DNA from: Desmospora activa DSM 45169
Lineage (GTDB): Bacteria; Bacillota; Bacilli; Thermoactinomycetales; DSM-45169
Direction of reading: 5' to 3'
Length of the DNA stretch: 64,000 nucleotides
Assembly: GCF_003046315.1 (NCBI RefSeq)
Contig: NZ_PZZP01000001.1
Span: 496,001-560,000 of the forward strand
The notes beneath the pieces are model-generated. The model was not told the DNA's origin. It ran no database searches and saw nothing but the letters and a program-made list of their open reading frames with translations. The first letter of the stretch is position 1, and every line of letters starts with the position of its first letter. This document shows, one piece after another, positions 51,545 to 60,988 of this stretch. The translations under genes were made by a program, and so were the position numbers.

Positions 51545-51862
51545 GTTGGAGTGATTCGCATGGAAGATTTGACCAACATTCGCAATACAGCCAAGTCAAA
51601 AAGAACCGATCAAGGCCGAAATTTGCATTCATGGTCATTCTACCAGCTCAAAGAATTCATCAAGTACAAGGCTGAGGTGGTGGGTATTCGATTTGAGTTA
51701 GTGAGTCCGGAGTATACCAGCCAAACTTGCAAAGACGGACATCAAGCCAAAGCCAATCGAAATGGTCTTAAGTTTCGATGTAAAGAGTGTGAACACACTT
51801 GCCATGCCGATCTCAACGGCGCCATTAATATAACGAAGGCTATTTCGGGTTTAGCAGCCTAG
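51545..51862 (+). pseudogene. tnpB: TnpB transposon protein, C-terminal remnant
   Basis: Only about 106 C-terminal residues of a 370-430-residue TnpB remain. The RuvC acidic motif GVIRMEDLTNIR, the SWSFYQLKEFI helix, the zinc-ribbon segment SQTCKDGHQ...FRCKECEH and the final catalytic HADLNGAINI are recognisable. The first zinc pair has lost a Cys (TCKDGH instead of CxxC). The N-terminal three-quarters are missing, with a dinB-family gene next to the break. It cannot be active as a guided nuclease. Confidence 0.88.
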
Positions 51863-52020
51863 CGTACTGGTAACAGGTACGCCGCCTATGCGGGTACATT
51901 TCTAACTGCATGGGACGGGGTGATGATACACCCCTGAACTTGAGCGTTGTCTAAAACGGAAACGGACTGCGGACGCTAACGACTCAAGAATCCCACGGCT
52001 TCAGCTGTGTGGAGTGTCAA
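51863..52020 (+). ncRNA. Relic right end and possible omega-RNA region of TnpB element
   Basis: The TnpB 3' end plus right end normally encodes the guide (omega/reRNA). Here the expected layout persists: structured spacer, then a hairpin in CCCACGGCTTCAGCTGTGTGG and the terminal TGTCAA. The adjoining bases, which would be the guide, are amidohydrolase gene sequence. Whether it is transcribed is unknown. Confidence 0.45.
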
Positions 52021-52276
52021 CACCGATCATCCTGTCGTCCCCATTGAAACCTTGATCACTGCTACCGTCTATGCCGTGGCAAACGGCTTGGATGAAGAAC
52101 TGGCCTGGAAAGGGATCACCTTACGTGCGGCGGAGCATTTACAGCTGGAAGATCGGGTTGGTTCGCTGGAAATCGGTAAAGATGCTGATGTTGTCATTTG
52201 GAGCGGTGTTCCTTTCGACTACCGCAGCAAGGTGGAAACGACGATAATCGATGGAAAGATTGTTTATCAACGGTGA
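52019..52276 (+). pseudogene. Amidohydrolase, C-terminal fragment
   Basis: About 85 residues match the C-terminus of an imidazolonepropionase-like amidohydrolase (normally around 400 residues): NTDHPVVPIETL with the metal-binding Asp, then AEHLQLEDRVGSLEIGKDADVVIWSG and a final IIDGKIVYQR. The homology starts exactly where the insertion-element right end stops, so the element or a deletion it caused removed the rest. No 5' half exists upstream of the element. Not functional alone. Confidence 0.85.
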
Positions 52277-52287
52277 TTGATTGGAAA

Positions 52288-52313
52288 GCCATCCCTGAGT
52301 GGGTGGTTTTTTA
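52288..52313 (+). terminator. Terminator after the amidohydrolase fragment
   Basis: CCATCCC / GGGTGG hairpin followed by TTTTTT. It insulates the next AraR-controlled promoter. Confidence 0.75.
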
Positions 52314-52397
52314 CGTACCAACTTGAGGTGCTACCGCATTAGACCTGCAACGCGAAGTCAGATGATGAATGATACGGATAACTATTCAGAATAGTTA

Positions 52398-52454
52398 TTG
52401 ACAGCCTTTTTATATGTACATACAATTGAATCGAGTTGATATTTGTACGTACAT
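52398..52454 (+). promoter_or_regulatory. araM promoter with paired AraR operators
   Basis: TTGACA (52398-52403), 17-bp spacer, TACAAT (52421-52426). Operator cores TGTACATACA (52415-52424, over the -10) and TGTACGTACA (52444-52453) are 29 bp apart centre to centre. Confidence 0.88.
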
Positions 52455-52504
52455 ATAAATGGTGGGAATGACCCACGTTAACCTCATCATCTGGAGGGAA
52501 AGCC

Positions 52505-53683
52505 ATGCAATCCCATGAACCGTATCAAACGGTCGACAAGACAGTCAATCCAATCGTCGTCACCATCGAGAATGGAGCGCTGGCAAAACTGGCTCCTTTT
52601 TTACCCGATCATGGATATCGACGCCCTTTTGTAATCATGGATGAAAATACGGATCGAGCGGCGGGGCGGAAGGTAATCGCCCAGCTTGATCAGGCTGGTA
52701 TCACAAACGATCGCTACTTAATAGGGTCCAACCGGCACGGTGATGTTATCGCCGATGAACCCACCCTGGTCCGCACCTTATTGGGAGTGCCAAAAGAGGC
52801 CGACATTCTCATTGCCGTCGGTGCCGGCACGATTCATGACATTACCCGCTTTACCGCCGATCGGATGAAGATTCCTTTTCTCTCCGTTCCAACAGCGGCA
52901 TCTGTAGACGGGTTTGCTTCAAAGGGAGCCCCGATCATCCTAGGTGGGGTTAAAAAGACGATTCAAACTTGCGCACCCCTTGCCATCATTGCGGATGTAG
53001 ACGTGCTGCAAAACGCGCCCCGGTTAATGGTTGCCGCGGGAGTGGGCGATATGGTGGGGAAGTATACCTCGCTGATCGACTGGCGTCTCTCCCATCTACT
53101 TGCGGATGAACCCTACGATAAGGATGCAGCGGCCAAAACCTGTCGTGCCCTTGAAAGTTGTGTTGCCAACCTGGAGCCGATCGCCCATCAAACTGAGGCA
53201 GGTCTTAAGGTATTGATGGAAGCGTTGATCCAGTCAGGTGAAGCGATGATGCAAGTAGGTCATTCCCGACCGGCGTCAGGAGCAGAACATCATTTGTCAC
53301 ACTACTGGGAGATGGAGCTGTTACGCAAGAATAAGCCTCAAATTCTTCACGGAGCAAAAGTGGGTGTAGCCACCATCCTAATCGCCGATTTGTATCATCG
53401 TTTATCAGAAATCGACATCGCGGCTGCCCTAGGTGACGCAGAGATAAGCGACCAACGGAAGAACCGCCTGCAAGCACACTGGCCAAGGGTGCAGAAATTG
53501 TTGCAGACGCTTCCCCTCCCCTCTGAACTTGCTGCGTTACTACGTGCGGTCGGAGGACCCACAACCCCCCAGGAGATCGGTATCTCAACTGACCTGGTAC
53601 AGCGCTCTCTACGTGAGGCCCACCATCTACGCGACCGCTACACCGGATTAAAAATAGCCTACGAACTCAATCAACTACTTTGA
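52505..53683 (+). CDS. araM: sn-Glycerol-1-phosphate dehydrogenase AraM
   Basis: This 392-residue iron-alcohol-dehydrogenase-fold enzyme reduces dihydroxyacetone phosphate to sn-glycerol 1-phosphate. Visible are the NAD-binding GAGTIHDITRF (~107), the VPTAASVDGFAS loop, and metal ligands Asp in AGVGDMVGKY, His in AEHHLSHYWE and His in ILHGAKVG. In Bacillus, araM sits inside the ara operon and supplies glycerol 1-phosphate for archaeal-type ether lipids. Here it is a single gene with its own AraR-controlled promoter. GGAGGG precedes ATG 52505. Confidence 0.94.
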   Translation: MQSHEPYQTVDKTVNPIVVTIENGALAKLAPFLPDHGYRRPFVIMDENTDRAAGRKVIAQLDQAGITNDRYLIGSNRHGDVIADEPTLVRTLLGVPKEADILIAVGAGTIHDITRFTADRMKIPFLSVPTAASVDGFASKGAPIILGGVKKTIQTCAPLAIIADVDVLQNAPRLMVAAGVGDMVGKYTSLIDWRLSHLLADEPYDKDAAAKTCRALESCVANLEPIAHQTEAGLKVLMEALIQSGEAMMQVGHSRPASGAEHHLSHYWEMELLRKNKPQILHGAKVGVATILIADLYHRLSEIDIAAALGDAEISDQRKNRLQAHWPRVQKLLQTLPLPSELAALLRAVGGPTTPQEIGISTDLVQRSLREAHHLRDRYTGLKIAYELNQLL

Positions 53684-54021
53684 GGGAAATTGAGCCGATA
53701 GTTGAACAAAAAAGTGTAAACGATGATTCATAGGATATTGAAATCCAGTCTAACGAGTCTTGGGAAAGGTCGCTATATTTATCAACTTAATGGGGACTAC
53801 ATATGTGAAACCGGAAGTTTTTTTACTTTAATATCACCAATATTTCGTTTTTTCGTTAAGGTAATATATTGAGGTGTGCGAAGGGTCGGCGGATATGTTG
53901 CCAGTCACACGTAAGGGCACCTCTTGTAGATTTTGGTCGTTAACCGACCATACAAGAGGGCTCTTTTTTTCTAGGCAGAGACAAATTGACAGCACGTGGT
54001 ACATATTATTCAGAATATACA
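53684..54021 (+). other. Intergenic region with structured RNA-like element
   Basis: About 340 bp follow araM without a convincing gene. The middle portion (53872-53970) can fold into competing hairpins that end in a strong terminator. The rest is A+T-rich with no signal I recognise. Confidence 0.45.
53872..53970 (+). terminator. Terminator with possible competing upstream pairing
   Basis: The stem CCTCTTGTA/TACAAGAGG (53920-53928 with 53951-53959) carries an inner hairpin GGTCG/CGACC and a run of seven T. The upstream AGGTG (53872-53876) can pair with CACCT (53918-53922), overlapping the terminator's 5' arm, and GTGTG can pair with CACAC. This resembles an attenuator layout, but no known riboswitch class was recognised. 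Confidence 0.6.
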
Positions 54022-54078
54022 TTGACACCTCTTTTAGAGGTACGTACAATTGAACTAAAAGGTCCCATTGTACGTACC
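54022..54078 (+). promoter_or_regulatory. chvE-gguAB promoter with paired AraR operators
   Basis: TTGACA (54022-54027), 17-bp spacer, TACAAT (54045-54050). Operator cores GGTACGTACA (54039-54048) and TGTACGTACC (54069-54078) are 30 bp apart. Each has one base changed at an outer position, mirrored between the two. Confidence 0.87.
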
Positions 54079-54151
54079 TAAAACGCGCCATCATCTCACT
54101 AAAGGGAAGGGGATGTTGCGCTAATAATCCGGTTCTCTAAAGCACTACAAT

Positions 54152-54167
54152 TAGAAAGCGCTTTCTA
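54152..54167 (+). promoter_or_regulatory. cre site upstream of chvE
   Basis: A perfect 16-bp palindrome, TAGAAAGCGCTTTCTA, closely fits the CcpA catabolite-responsive consensus. It lies downstream of the promoter, so CcpA would act as a roadblock under glucose. Confidence 0.85.
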
Positions 54168-54216
54168 TCCACAATCTGGATTAAATATAAAACCACAAAA
54201 AAGTGAGGGGTTATCG

Positions 54217-55278
54217 ATGAAAAAGGTAGGTTCAATGATATTGGTGTTGGCGCTTATGGTTTTTACAGTCGCCTGTGGGGCAGCTGGCGGGGATGATAAC
54301 GGCTATATCGGCATTGCCATGCCGACCAAATCATCGGAACGTTGGGTGAAAGATGGGGAAAACATGGTGAAGGAGTTTGAGGACTTGGGGTATCGCACCG
54401 ATTTACAATATGCTGAGGATGTGGTTGAGAATCAGGTTTCACAGATTGAAAACATGATTACAAAAGGAGTCGATATTCTTGTCATCGCGGCGATTGATGG
54501 GGAGGCTCTCACCGATGTCCTGCAGACGGCACACGATCAGGGGATTGAAGTGATCGCTTATGATCGCTTGATAATGAACAGTGATCATGTTTCCTACTAT
54601 ACGACCTTTGATAACTTTCAGGTCGGGGTCTTACAGGGAGAATATATTGAGCAGCAATTGGATTTGAAAAAGGAAAAAGGCCCATTTAACATCGAGCTGT
54701 TTGCCGGCTCCCCTGATGATAATAACGCTCATTTCTTTTTTAACGGTGCCATGTCGGTCTTACAACCCTACATCGATGAAGGAAAGTTAGTGGTACGGAG
54801 CAAGCAGACTAACTTCAACCAAATCGCCACCCTGCGCTGGGACGGAGAAACGGCCCAAAAGCGGATGGATGACCGTTTGAGCACACACTATACATCGGAA
54901 AAAGTGGATGCGGTTTTGTCCCCTTACGACGGTATTAGTATCGGGGTGATCTCATCGTTAAAAGGGGTAGGTTACAGCGAAGAGGATATGCCGGTGATTA
55001 CTGGACAGGATGCGGAGTTGGCTTCAATTAAATCGATTATCGCCGAAGAACAGACACAGACGGTGTTTAAAGATACACGAGAACTGGCCAAAAAGACTGT
55101 TGCCATCGCCGATGCCATCATAAAAGGAGAAGAACCGGAAGTGAATGATACCAAAACCTATGATAATGGCGTCAAAGTGGTCCCTTCCTATCTGATCGAA
55201 CCGGTCTCTGTCGATCGTTCCAACTATGAGGAAGTGTTGGTAGAGGGCGGATACTATAAAAAAGAGAAACTTCAATAA
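54217..55278 (+). CDS. chvE: Monosaccharide-binding lipoprotein, ChvE-like
   Basis: This 353-residue periplasmic-binding family 2 (ribose/xylose type) protein is exported as a lipoprotein (Cys ~20 in VACGAAGG). The mature fold begins [20 protein letters not shown] and has [17 protein letters not shown] and [12 protein letters not shown], typical of ChvE-like sugar receptors. It should deliver arabinose or related monosaccharides to GguAB. It is controlled by AraR and a cre site. AGTGAGGGG precedes ATG 54217. Ligand identity is inferred from regulation. Confidence 0.92.
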   Translation: MKKVGSMILVLALMVFTVACGAAGGDDNGYIGIAMPTKSSERWVKDGENMVKEFEDLGYRTDLQYAEDVVENQVSQIENMITKGVDILVIAAIDGEALTDVLQTAHDQGIEVIAYDRLIMNSDHVSYYTTFDNFQVGVLQGEYIEQQLDLKKEKGPFNIELFAGSPDDNNAHFFFNGAMSVLQPYIDEGKLVVRSKQTNFNQIATLRWDGETAQKRMDDRLSTHYTSEKVDAVLSPYDGISIGVISSLKGVGYSEEDMPVITGQDAELASIKSIIAEEQTQTVFKDTRELAKKTVAIADAIIKGEEPEVNDTKTYDNGVKVVPSYLIEPVSVDRSNYEEVLVEGGYYKKEKLQ

Positions 55279-55514
55279 ATCGATTTCGTGTGATTCATCC
55301 GATTGAGGCTGAAGAGGATTAACGCCAACCTTAACGTCTGCCATTCATACGAATCTTTGTGCTAACCGTTCGGTATCCAAACTGGGTATGTCACAGATGA
55401 ATTGTAGAGAGTTTACATTGGTGTATTCGAGCGTATCTGGGGTGTGTTTAGGAGATTGAAAGTTTGGAATCAATACGCTCCGGAATACGCCCTCTTGAAG
55501 GGGGGGTCAGATCG

Positions 55515-57080
55515 ATGGCTGATCATCTGTTGGAAATGAGAAAAATCACAAAAGAATTTCCAGGGGTAAAAGCCCTTGAAAATGTAAACTTCAAGGTGAA
55601 AGAAGGAGAAATTCACGCCTTATGCGGGGAGAACGGTGCAGGAAAGTCGACTTTGATGAAAGTGCTGAGTGGAGTGTATCCCGATGGTTCCTATACAGGG
55701 GAGATTCTGTTTCAAGGGAAGGTCTGTCAATTTAAGAATATTAAGCAGAGTGAAGGCTTAGGGATCGTCATTATTCATCAGGAGTTGGCGTTGATTCCAG
55801 AGCTGACGATTGCCGAAAATATTTTTCTGGGAAATGAACAAGCGAAAAAAGGCATTATCGACTGGAATCAGACAACGACAAAGACGAAGGCATTGCTGCA
55901 AAAGGTAGGTTTGAAGGAATCACCGAACACCTTGATCAAACACATCGGTGTCGGGAAACAGCAATTGGTTGAAATTGCAAAGGCTTTGGCCAAGGAAGTG
56001 AAACTATTAATCTTGGATGAACCGACGGCGGCTTTAAATGAGAGTGACAGCGAAAATTTATTACAATTACTGCTCCAATTTAAAAAGCAGGGGATGACTT
56101 CGATCATCATTTCGCACAAACTGAATGAAATATTGAAAGTAGCGGACTCCATTACGATTTTACGGGATGGGCAAACGATTGAAACCCTTGAGCGGGAAAA
56201 AGAAGTGATCACCGAAGATCGCATCATTAAAGGGATGGTAGGAAGAAGTTTGTCCAACCAAGATACAAAGAGAGAAGCCGATATCGGGAAGACGATTTTT
56301 GAAGTGAAGAACTGGACTGTTTATCACCCGTTGCAGCGAGACAGGAAAATGGTGGACAACGTCAACCTGCACATCAGACGGGGGGAAATTGTAGGCATCG
56401 CCGGGTTGATGGGGGCCGGGAGAACGGAGCTTGCGATGAGCATCTTCGGACAATCCTACGGCCAGAAGATTAGCGGGAAAATCGAAATCGACGGCAAAGA
56501 AGTGGAGTTAAAAAACGTCAGTCAAGCTATTCAGCAAGGCGTCGCTTATGTAACGGAAGATCGCAAGACCTATGGGTTGATCTTAAACGATGATATTAAG
56601 ACCAATATTACACTGCCTAGTCTACAACAACTATCCAAGCGAGCGATCATCGATCAACACGAAGAAATCCGAACAGCAGGGGAATACCGCAAGAAATTAA
56701 ATATTAAAGCCGCCAGTATTTTGCAGCGGGCGGAAAATTTAAGCGGCGGCAACCAGCAGAAGGTAGTGTTGAGCAAGTGGATGTTGACAGAGCCGGAAAT
56801 TTTGATCATGGATGAACCGACCCGAGGCATCGATATCGGTGCCAAATACGAAATATACGCGATTATCAATCAGCTCGCCGCTAAGGGAAAAGGGATATTA
56901 TTGATCTCATCGGAGCTACCTGAAATCTTAAGGATCTGCGATCGGATTTATGTGATGAGCGCAGGGAAGATCACCGGTGAAGTAAACCGGGAGGAAGCGA
57001 CTCAAGAAACCTTGATGAAATACATGACAGTCAGTAGGAGGCAAAACGATGCAGGTCGTGAGACAGCTGATACAAAATAA
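55515..57080 (+). CDS. gguA: Sugar ABC importer ATPase, GguA-like
   Basis: This 521-residue duplicated ATPase has two nucleotide-binding domains. Domain 1 has Walker [10 protein letters not shown] and Walker [12 protein letters not shown]; domain 2 has a degenerate Walker A ([10 protein letters not shown]), signature LSGGNQQKV and Walker [13 protein letters not shown]. This is the usual arrangement for monosaccharide importers. The N-terminal [11 protein letters not shown] fits GguA. ATG 55515 lies nine bases after AAGGGGGGG; the earlier in-frame start lacks a site. It overlaps the permease gene by 32 bases. Confidence 0.94.
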   Translation: MADHLLEMRKITKEFPGVKALENVNFKVKEGEIHALCGENGAGKSTLMKVLSGVYPDGSYTGEILFQGKVCQFKNIKQSEGLGIVIIHQELALIPELTIAENIFLGNEQAKKGIIDWNQTTTKTKALLQKVGLKESPNTLIKHIGVGKQQLVEIAKALAKEVKLLILDEPTAALNESDSENLLQLLLQFKKQGMTSIIISHKLNEILKVADSITILRDGQTIETLEREKEVITEDRIIKGMVGRSLSNQDTKREADIGKTIFEVKNWTVYHPLQRDRKMVDNVNLHIRRGEIVGIAGLMGAGRTELAMSIFGQSYGQKISGKIEIDGKEVELKNVSQAIQQGVAYVTEDRKTYGLILNDDIKTNITLPSLQQLSKRAIIDQHEEIRTAGEYRKKLNIKAASILQRAENLSGGNQQKVVLSKWMLTEPEILIMDEPTRGIDIGAKYEIYAIINQLAAKGKGILLISSELPEILRICDRIYVMSAGKITGEVNREEATQETLMKYMTVSRRQNDAGRETADTK

Positions 57081-58215
57081 CTTGAGGCAGTCCGGAATGA
57101 CCATTGCCTTACTGTTGATTATCCTTCTCTTTCAAATCCTAACTGCCGGAACACTGCTAAAGCCGTTAAACATCACCAATCTGATTTTGCAAAACAGTTA
57201 CATCCTCGTATTGGCAATCGGAATGGTATTGGTGATTATTACAGGCCATATCGATTTATCGGTAGGATCGGTTGCCGCCTTCGTCGGAGCCGTTTCCGCG
57301 ATCTTGATGGTGGAGTTGAGTATTCATCCCCTTCCTGCAGTGATCCTGTGTCTGTTATTGGGAGCGTTGATCGGGGCATGGCAGGGATTTTGGGTGGCTT
57401 ATGTCAAAATACCCGCCTTTATCGTTACCCTGGCCGGGATGCTGCTGTTTCGCGGGTTGACCATGATTGTATTGCAAGGCCAATCGATTGCCCCGTTTCC
57501 ACAAGAATTTAAACAGATCAGTTCCGGATTTATTCCTGATGTTTTCGGTGGAGAAAACCTTCATCTTTTCTCTCTCTTTATCGGGATGGTGTTGTCGCTG
57601 CTCCTGGTCTATAAGGAAATCAGAGGGCGAAATCAACAACTGAAATACAGCTTCGATGTGTTACCGATCGGCTTTTTTATCGCTAAGCTGGTGGGGATTG
57701 TTGCCGCAATCAATTGGTTTACGTATATTTTGGCCACTTATAAAGGCATTCCCAATGTCTTAATGATCTTATTGGTGCTGATTATCGGTTACACCTTTGT
57801 GATGAAGAAAACCATCTTCGGTCGCCATATCTATGCTGTCGGTGGGAACCAAAAGGCAGCCGCTCTTTCCGGTGTCAAAACAAAACGAGTCACCTTCTGG
57901 GTGTTTGTCAATATGGGTGTTTTGGCCGCTCTTTCGGGGATGATCTTTGCCGCCCGCCTCAATGCCGCCACACCGAAAGCGGGTAACCTGTTTGAACTGG
58001 ATGCGATTGCGGCGGCCTTTATCGGCGGTGCTTCCGCTTATGGCGGAATCGGTACCGTCATCGGTGCTGTCGTTGGTGGACTCGTCATGGGTGTCATGAA
58101 CAACGGCATGTCGATCGTCGGACTGGGGGTTGATTGGCAACAAGGGATCAAAGGATTGGTGCTCCTGTTTGCCGTAGCCTTTGATATTTTTAATAAGAAT
58201 CGGTCTTCCAGTTGA
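57049..58215 (+). CDS. gguB: Sugar ABC importer permease, GguB-like
   Basis: This 388-residue membrane protein has about ten hydrophobic segments in the ribose-type permease family. Conserved segments include [16 protein letters not shown] near residue 65 and [15 protein letters not shown] near the C-terminus. It is longer than RbsC because it has an extra loop and helices (around 165-235), as in GguB. GTAGGAGG precedes ATG 57049 inside gguA. It completes the AraR-regulated monosaccharide importer. Confidence 0.93.
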   Translation: MQVVRQLIQNNLRQSGMTIALLLIILLFQILTAGTLLKPLNITNLILQNSYILVLAIGMVLVIITGHIDLSVGSVAAFVGAVSAILMVELSIHPLPAVILCLLLGALIGAWQGFWVAYVKIPAFIVTLAGMLLFRGLTMIVLQGQSIAPFPQEFKQISSGFIPDVFGGENLHLFSLFIGMVLSLLLVYKEIRGRNQQLKYSFDVLPIGFFIAKLVGIVAAINWFTYILATYKGIPNVLMILLVLIIGYTFVMKKTIFGRHIYAVGGNQKAAALSGVKTKRVTFWVFVNMGVLAALSGMIFAARLNAATPKAGNLFELDAIAAAFIGGASAYGGIGTVIGAVVGGLVMGVMNNGMSIVGLGVDWQQGIKGLVLLFAVAFDIFNKNRSSS

Positions 58216-58267
58216 GAATGATTGGGTAATGATCTCACCCACCACTTAACAAGTAAAAGTGACTTTT

Positions 58268-58291
58268 CCACCGGTGAATCCGGTGGTTTTT
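58268..58291 (+). terminator. Terminator of chvE-gguAB
   Basis: CCACCGG / CCGGTGG stem followed by TTTTTC. Confidence 0.85.
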
Positions 58292-58374
58292 CTATCATTT
58301 ATTTGTAGTTTTTTCTAATAAAAAATGGTAGAATGACGTTCAAGAATGTCTACCGGTGAAGGGAGGAGATCGAT

Positions 58375-58785
58375 ATGGAAGATACACCCGCTACCGGGGA
58401 ATACAGACTGGCCCGATTTCATAATAAGGTAGGGGTTTTTGCTCAGGTGCGTGTGGAAATGGAGGCGACTGACGCTGATGATGATCCGCGGGTTATTTGG
58501 GCAGTAGACCCTTCTGATTCCTCCTCCGCGCAGCCGGAACTTGACCCAAAAGAGACGGAGGAGGCCATGATTGGAGTGAAAAATACTCTCGGCTCCTTAG
58601 CTGCGATGGGAATAGAAGTGAGCGGTGTTGTAATCCGAGTAATCCATGTAGGGATTAGTCTTGTTGATACTGTACCAACTGCAGTACGAGCGGCTGCGGG
58701 TGCCGCCACCGCTGATGCTTTTGGTGTAGCAGACTGTTTTCATATCGTTTTTGATGATGGTTGGAAATGTCGACTAAAAACTTAA
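58375..58785 (+). CDS. Small protein of unknown function, possibly EF-G domain IV-like
   Basis: This 136-residue soluble protein with a good GGGAGGAGA site lies 22 bp before the RNA repair enzyme gene, so the two are probably one operon. The region from about residue 64 (GVKNTLGSLAAMG through VSGVVIRVIHVG, VDTVP and RAAAGAATADAF) recalls the beta-alpha pattern of EF-G domain IV / S5 domain 2-like folds. In EF-G the matching segment contacts ribosomal RNA. The resemblance is by eye and weak. It might recognise damaged RNA or ribosomes for the repair enzyme; this is speculation. Confidence 0.65.
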   Translation: MEDTPATGEYRLARFHNKVGVFAQVRVEMEATDADDDPRVIWAVDPSDSSSAQPELDPKETEEAMIGVKNTLGSLAAMGIEVSGVVIRVIHVGISLVDTVPTAVRAAAGAATADAFGVADCFHIVFDDGWKCRLKT

Positions 58786-58807
58786 AATACAGCAAGGATG
58801 AGCAATA

Positions 58808-60988
58808 ATGAGAGTTTTATTTTTGTTACGCGGGCCGATGGGAGCGGGGAAATCCCACTGGATTGAACGGGAGGGGCTTTCACAGTATACACTCTCCCCG
58901 GATGCGATTCGCATGATGTACCAGAATCCGGTCTATGATTTACATGGGGAGCCACGGATCAGCCAAGCCAATGATAAACATGTGTGGGGGCATCTGTTTC
59001 AATTGCTGGAACTTCGCATGGAGCGGGGCGATTTAACCATCATCGATGCTACACACGTTCGTTCGTCGGCGATATCCCCTTATAAAAAACTGTGCCAGCG
59101 TTATCGTTATCGTTGTTATATCATCGATTTTACCGATGTGCCGCAGGAGACGGCATTGGCCCGCAATCAAGCGCGGGATTCCTATAAGCACGTTCCTGAG
59201 GAAGCGATCCTTAATGCGTATGAGCGACTAAAGGGACAACAACCCCAGGGATGGACGACGGTGATTAAGCCGGAACAATTTTGGGATGTAGTGGGGGAGC
59301 TGTCGCAGCCCCTTGATTTCAGCGAATGGAAGAAGATCCACCACATCGGGGATATTCATGGCTGTTATGATGCATTGCAGGAGTATCTGGGCGATGGCTT
59401 TAACGAGGATGAGCTGTATCTCTTTGTCGGGGATTTGTTGGATCGGGGATTGCAAAATGGCGAGGTATTACAATTCTTTTTGCAACACTATCAGAAAAAG
59501 AATGTCATCCTGCTTGAAGGAAACCACGAGATTCATTTTTTTAAGTGGGCGAATGAGGAAGAAGTACGCTCTCATCTGTTCCGTGATCATACTGCGCCGC
59601 AGTTGGAGCAGGCCGGTCTGGACAAAAAAGAGGTGCGTCAGCTCTACCGGAAGTTCCGGCAACTAGCATACTACACCTATCACGGCAAAACCGTACTGGT
59701 CACCCATGGAGGGTTGTCGGCTATTCCTCGCTATTTATCGTTTGTCTCCACACAGCAGTTAATCAAAGGCTTTGGTGAATATGAGGAAGATATTGATCAT
59801 GAGTGGGCGGAGCGGGCCGCAGGACATCACTATCAAATCCACGGTCATCGTAATATTTACCGTCTGCCGGTGGAAGCGGCGGAACGGTCCTACAATTTGG
59901 AGGGACAAGTGGAACACGGCGGCCACTTGCGTATCGTCACCTTGTCGCCGGAAGGGTTTGAAACCCATGAGATCCGTAATTCCCATTATCATCAACCGGC
60001 ATTGGTTCCGCAAAAGGTGAAAGAAGAGCAGCTGTCAGTGAAGACATTATTGGAATATATGCGCAACCATCCGTACATCCGCGAAAAGAAGCTAGGAGAT
60101 AATCTTTCGTCTTTCAACTTTACCACCCAAGCATTCCACAAGGGAAAATGGGATGATATCAATGTCCGGGCGCGTGGATTGTTTATCAATACCCATACCG
60201 AGGAGATTGTGAGTCGTTCCTACAATAAATTTTTCAACATCGAGGAACGACCGGAGACAAAGCTGGGGTATTTGGCCGATCATTTGTGTTTTCCGATTGA
60301 TCTATATGAGAAGCCAAACGGTTATCTCGGCATCCTCGGTTATGATCAAGCGTCAGAGCAGCTCGTTTTTTCCTCTAAATCGATGATTGATAATACGTTT
60401 AGCCATTGGTTTCGGGAGTTGTTTTACCAGGCGTTTACAGAGGAGCAGGCGAAGGTCATCACCCAATCGCTGCGGGATGAGAACACCTCCTGGGTATTTG
60501 AAGTGATCCTGCCGCAAAAAGATCCCCATATCATCCGGTATGACCGGGATCAGCTGGTGCTGTTGGATGTGATCGATCGCGATATCACATTTTCTAAGAA
60601 GCCGTATGAAGAATTGGTGGCGATTTCCCAATCCTTCGGTGTCACTGTTAAAAAACACTACCATACCTTTGATTCATGGCTGGACTTTTACCGTTGGTAC
60701 CGGGAGGTTACCAGCCATATGGGGATCGAAGAGGAAGGGTATGTGGTGGAAGGTGCAGCAGGAGCGATGGTGAAAATCAAACTTCCCTACTATCAGTTTT
60801 GGAAACAGATGCGGGGGCTGAAAGAGACGATCGCCAAAGGGCACACCATTGTCACCCAGCGTTTGTATTCGCCGCTGCACAACCAGGTTTACAATTGGAT
60901 GAATGCGCAAGAGCGTGAATACCTGCGTCAAACGTCCATTATTCAGCTGCGGGAAGATTTTCAGTCTGCGGTTGCTACACCCCGGTAG
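58808..60988 (+). CDS. RNA repair enzyme: kinase-phosphatase-RNA ligase fusion
   Basis: This 726-residue trifunctional protein has three domains. Residues ~1-165 are a P-loop polynucleotide 5'-kinase (GPMGAGKS, 9-16). Residues ~175-385 are a calcineurin-type phosphatase (GDIHGCYD, GDLLDRG, GNHEIHF, THGGLS, HGHRNIY) to remove 3' or 2',3'-cyclic phosphates. Residues ~415-726 are an Rnl1-like ligase: KFFNIEE, motif I KPNG (Lys ~502), motif IIIa WVFEVILP, motif IV EGYVVE and motif V MVKIKL. Domain order matches bacterial Pnkp, but the ligase is Rnl1-type and no Hen1 methyltransferase gene is adjacent. It could by itself heal and seal broken RNA such as cleaved tRNA. AAGGA precedes ATG 58808. Confidence 0.92.
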   Translation: MRVLFLLRGPMGAGKSHWIEREGLSQYTLSPDAIRMMYQNPVYDLHGEPRISQANDKHVWGHLFQLLELRMERGDLTIIDATHVRSSAISPYKKLCQRYRYRCYIIDFTDVPQETALARNQARDSYKHVPEEAILNAYERLKGQQPQGWTTVIKPEQFWDVVGELSQPLDFSEWKKIHHIGDIHGCYDALQEYLGDGFNEDELYLFVGDLLDRGLQNGEVLQFFLQHYQKKNVILLEGNHEIHFFKWANEEEVRSHLFRDHTAPQLEQAGLDKKEVRQLYRKFRQLAYYTYHGKTVLVTHGGLSAIPRYLSFVSTQQLIKGFGEYEEDIDHEWAERAAGHHYQIHGHRNIYRLPVEAAERSYNLEGQVEHGGHLRIVTLSPEGFETHEIRNSHYHQPALVPQKVKEEQLSVKTLLEYMRNHPYIREKKLGDNLSSFNFTTQAFHKGKWDDINVRARGLFINTHTEEIVSRSYNKFFNIEERPETKLGYLADHLCFPIDLYEKPNGYLGILGYDQASEQLVFSSKSMIDNTFSHWFRELFYQAFTEEQAKVITQSLRDENTSWVFEVILPQKDPHIIRYDRDQLVLLDVIDRDITFSKKPYEELVAISQSFGVTVKKHYHTFDSWLDFYRWYREVTSHMGIEEEGYVVEGAAGAMVKIKLPYYQFWKQMRGLKETIAKGHTIVTQRLYSPLHNQVYNWMNAQEREYLRQTSIIQLREDFQSAVATPR

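Noticed and set aside
53834-54094. Minus-strand 86-codon frame upstream of chvE
   Set aside because: Crosses the AraR promoter and a terminator; no ribosome-binding site.
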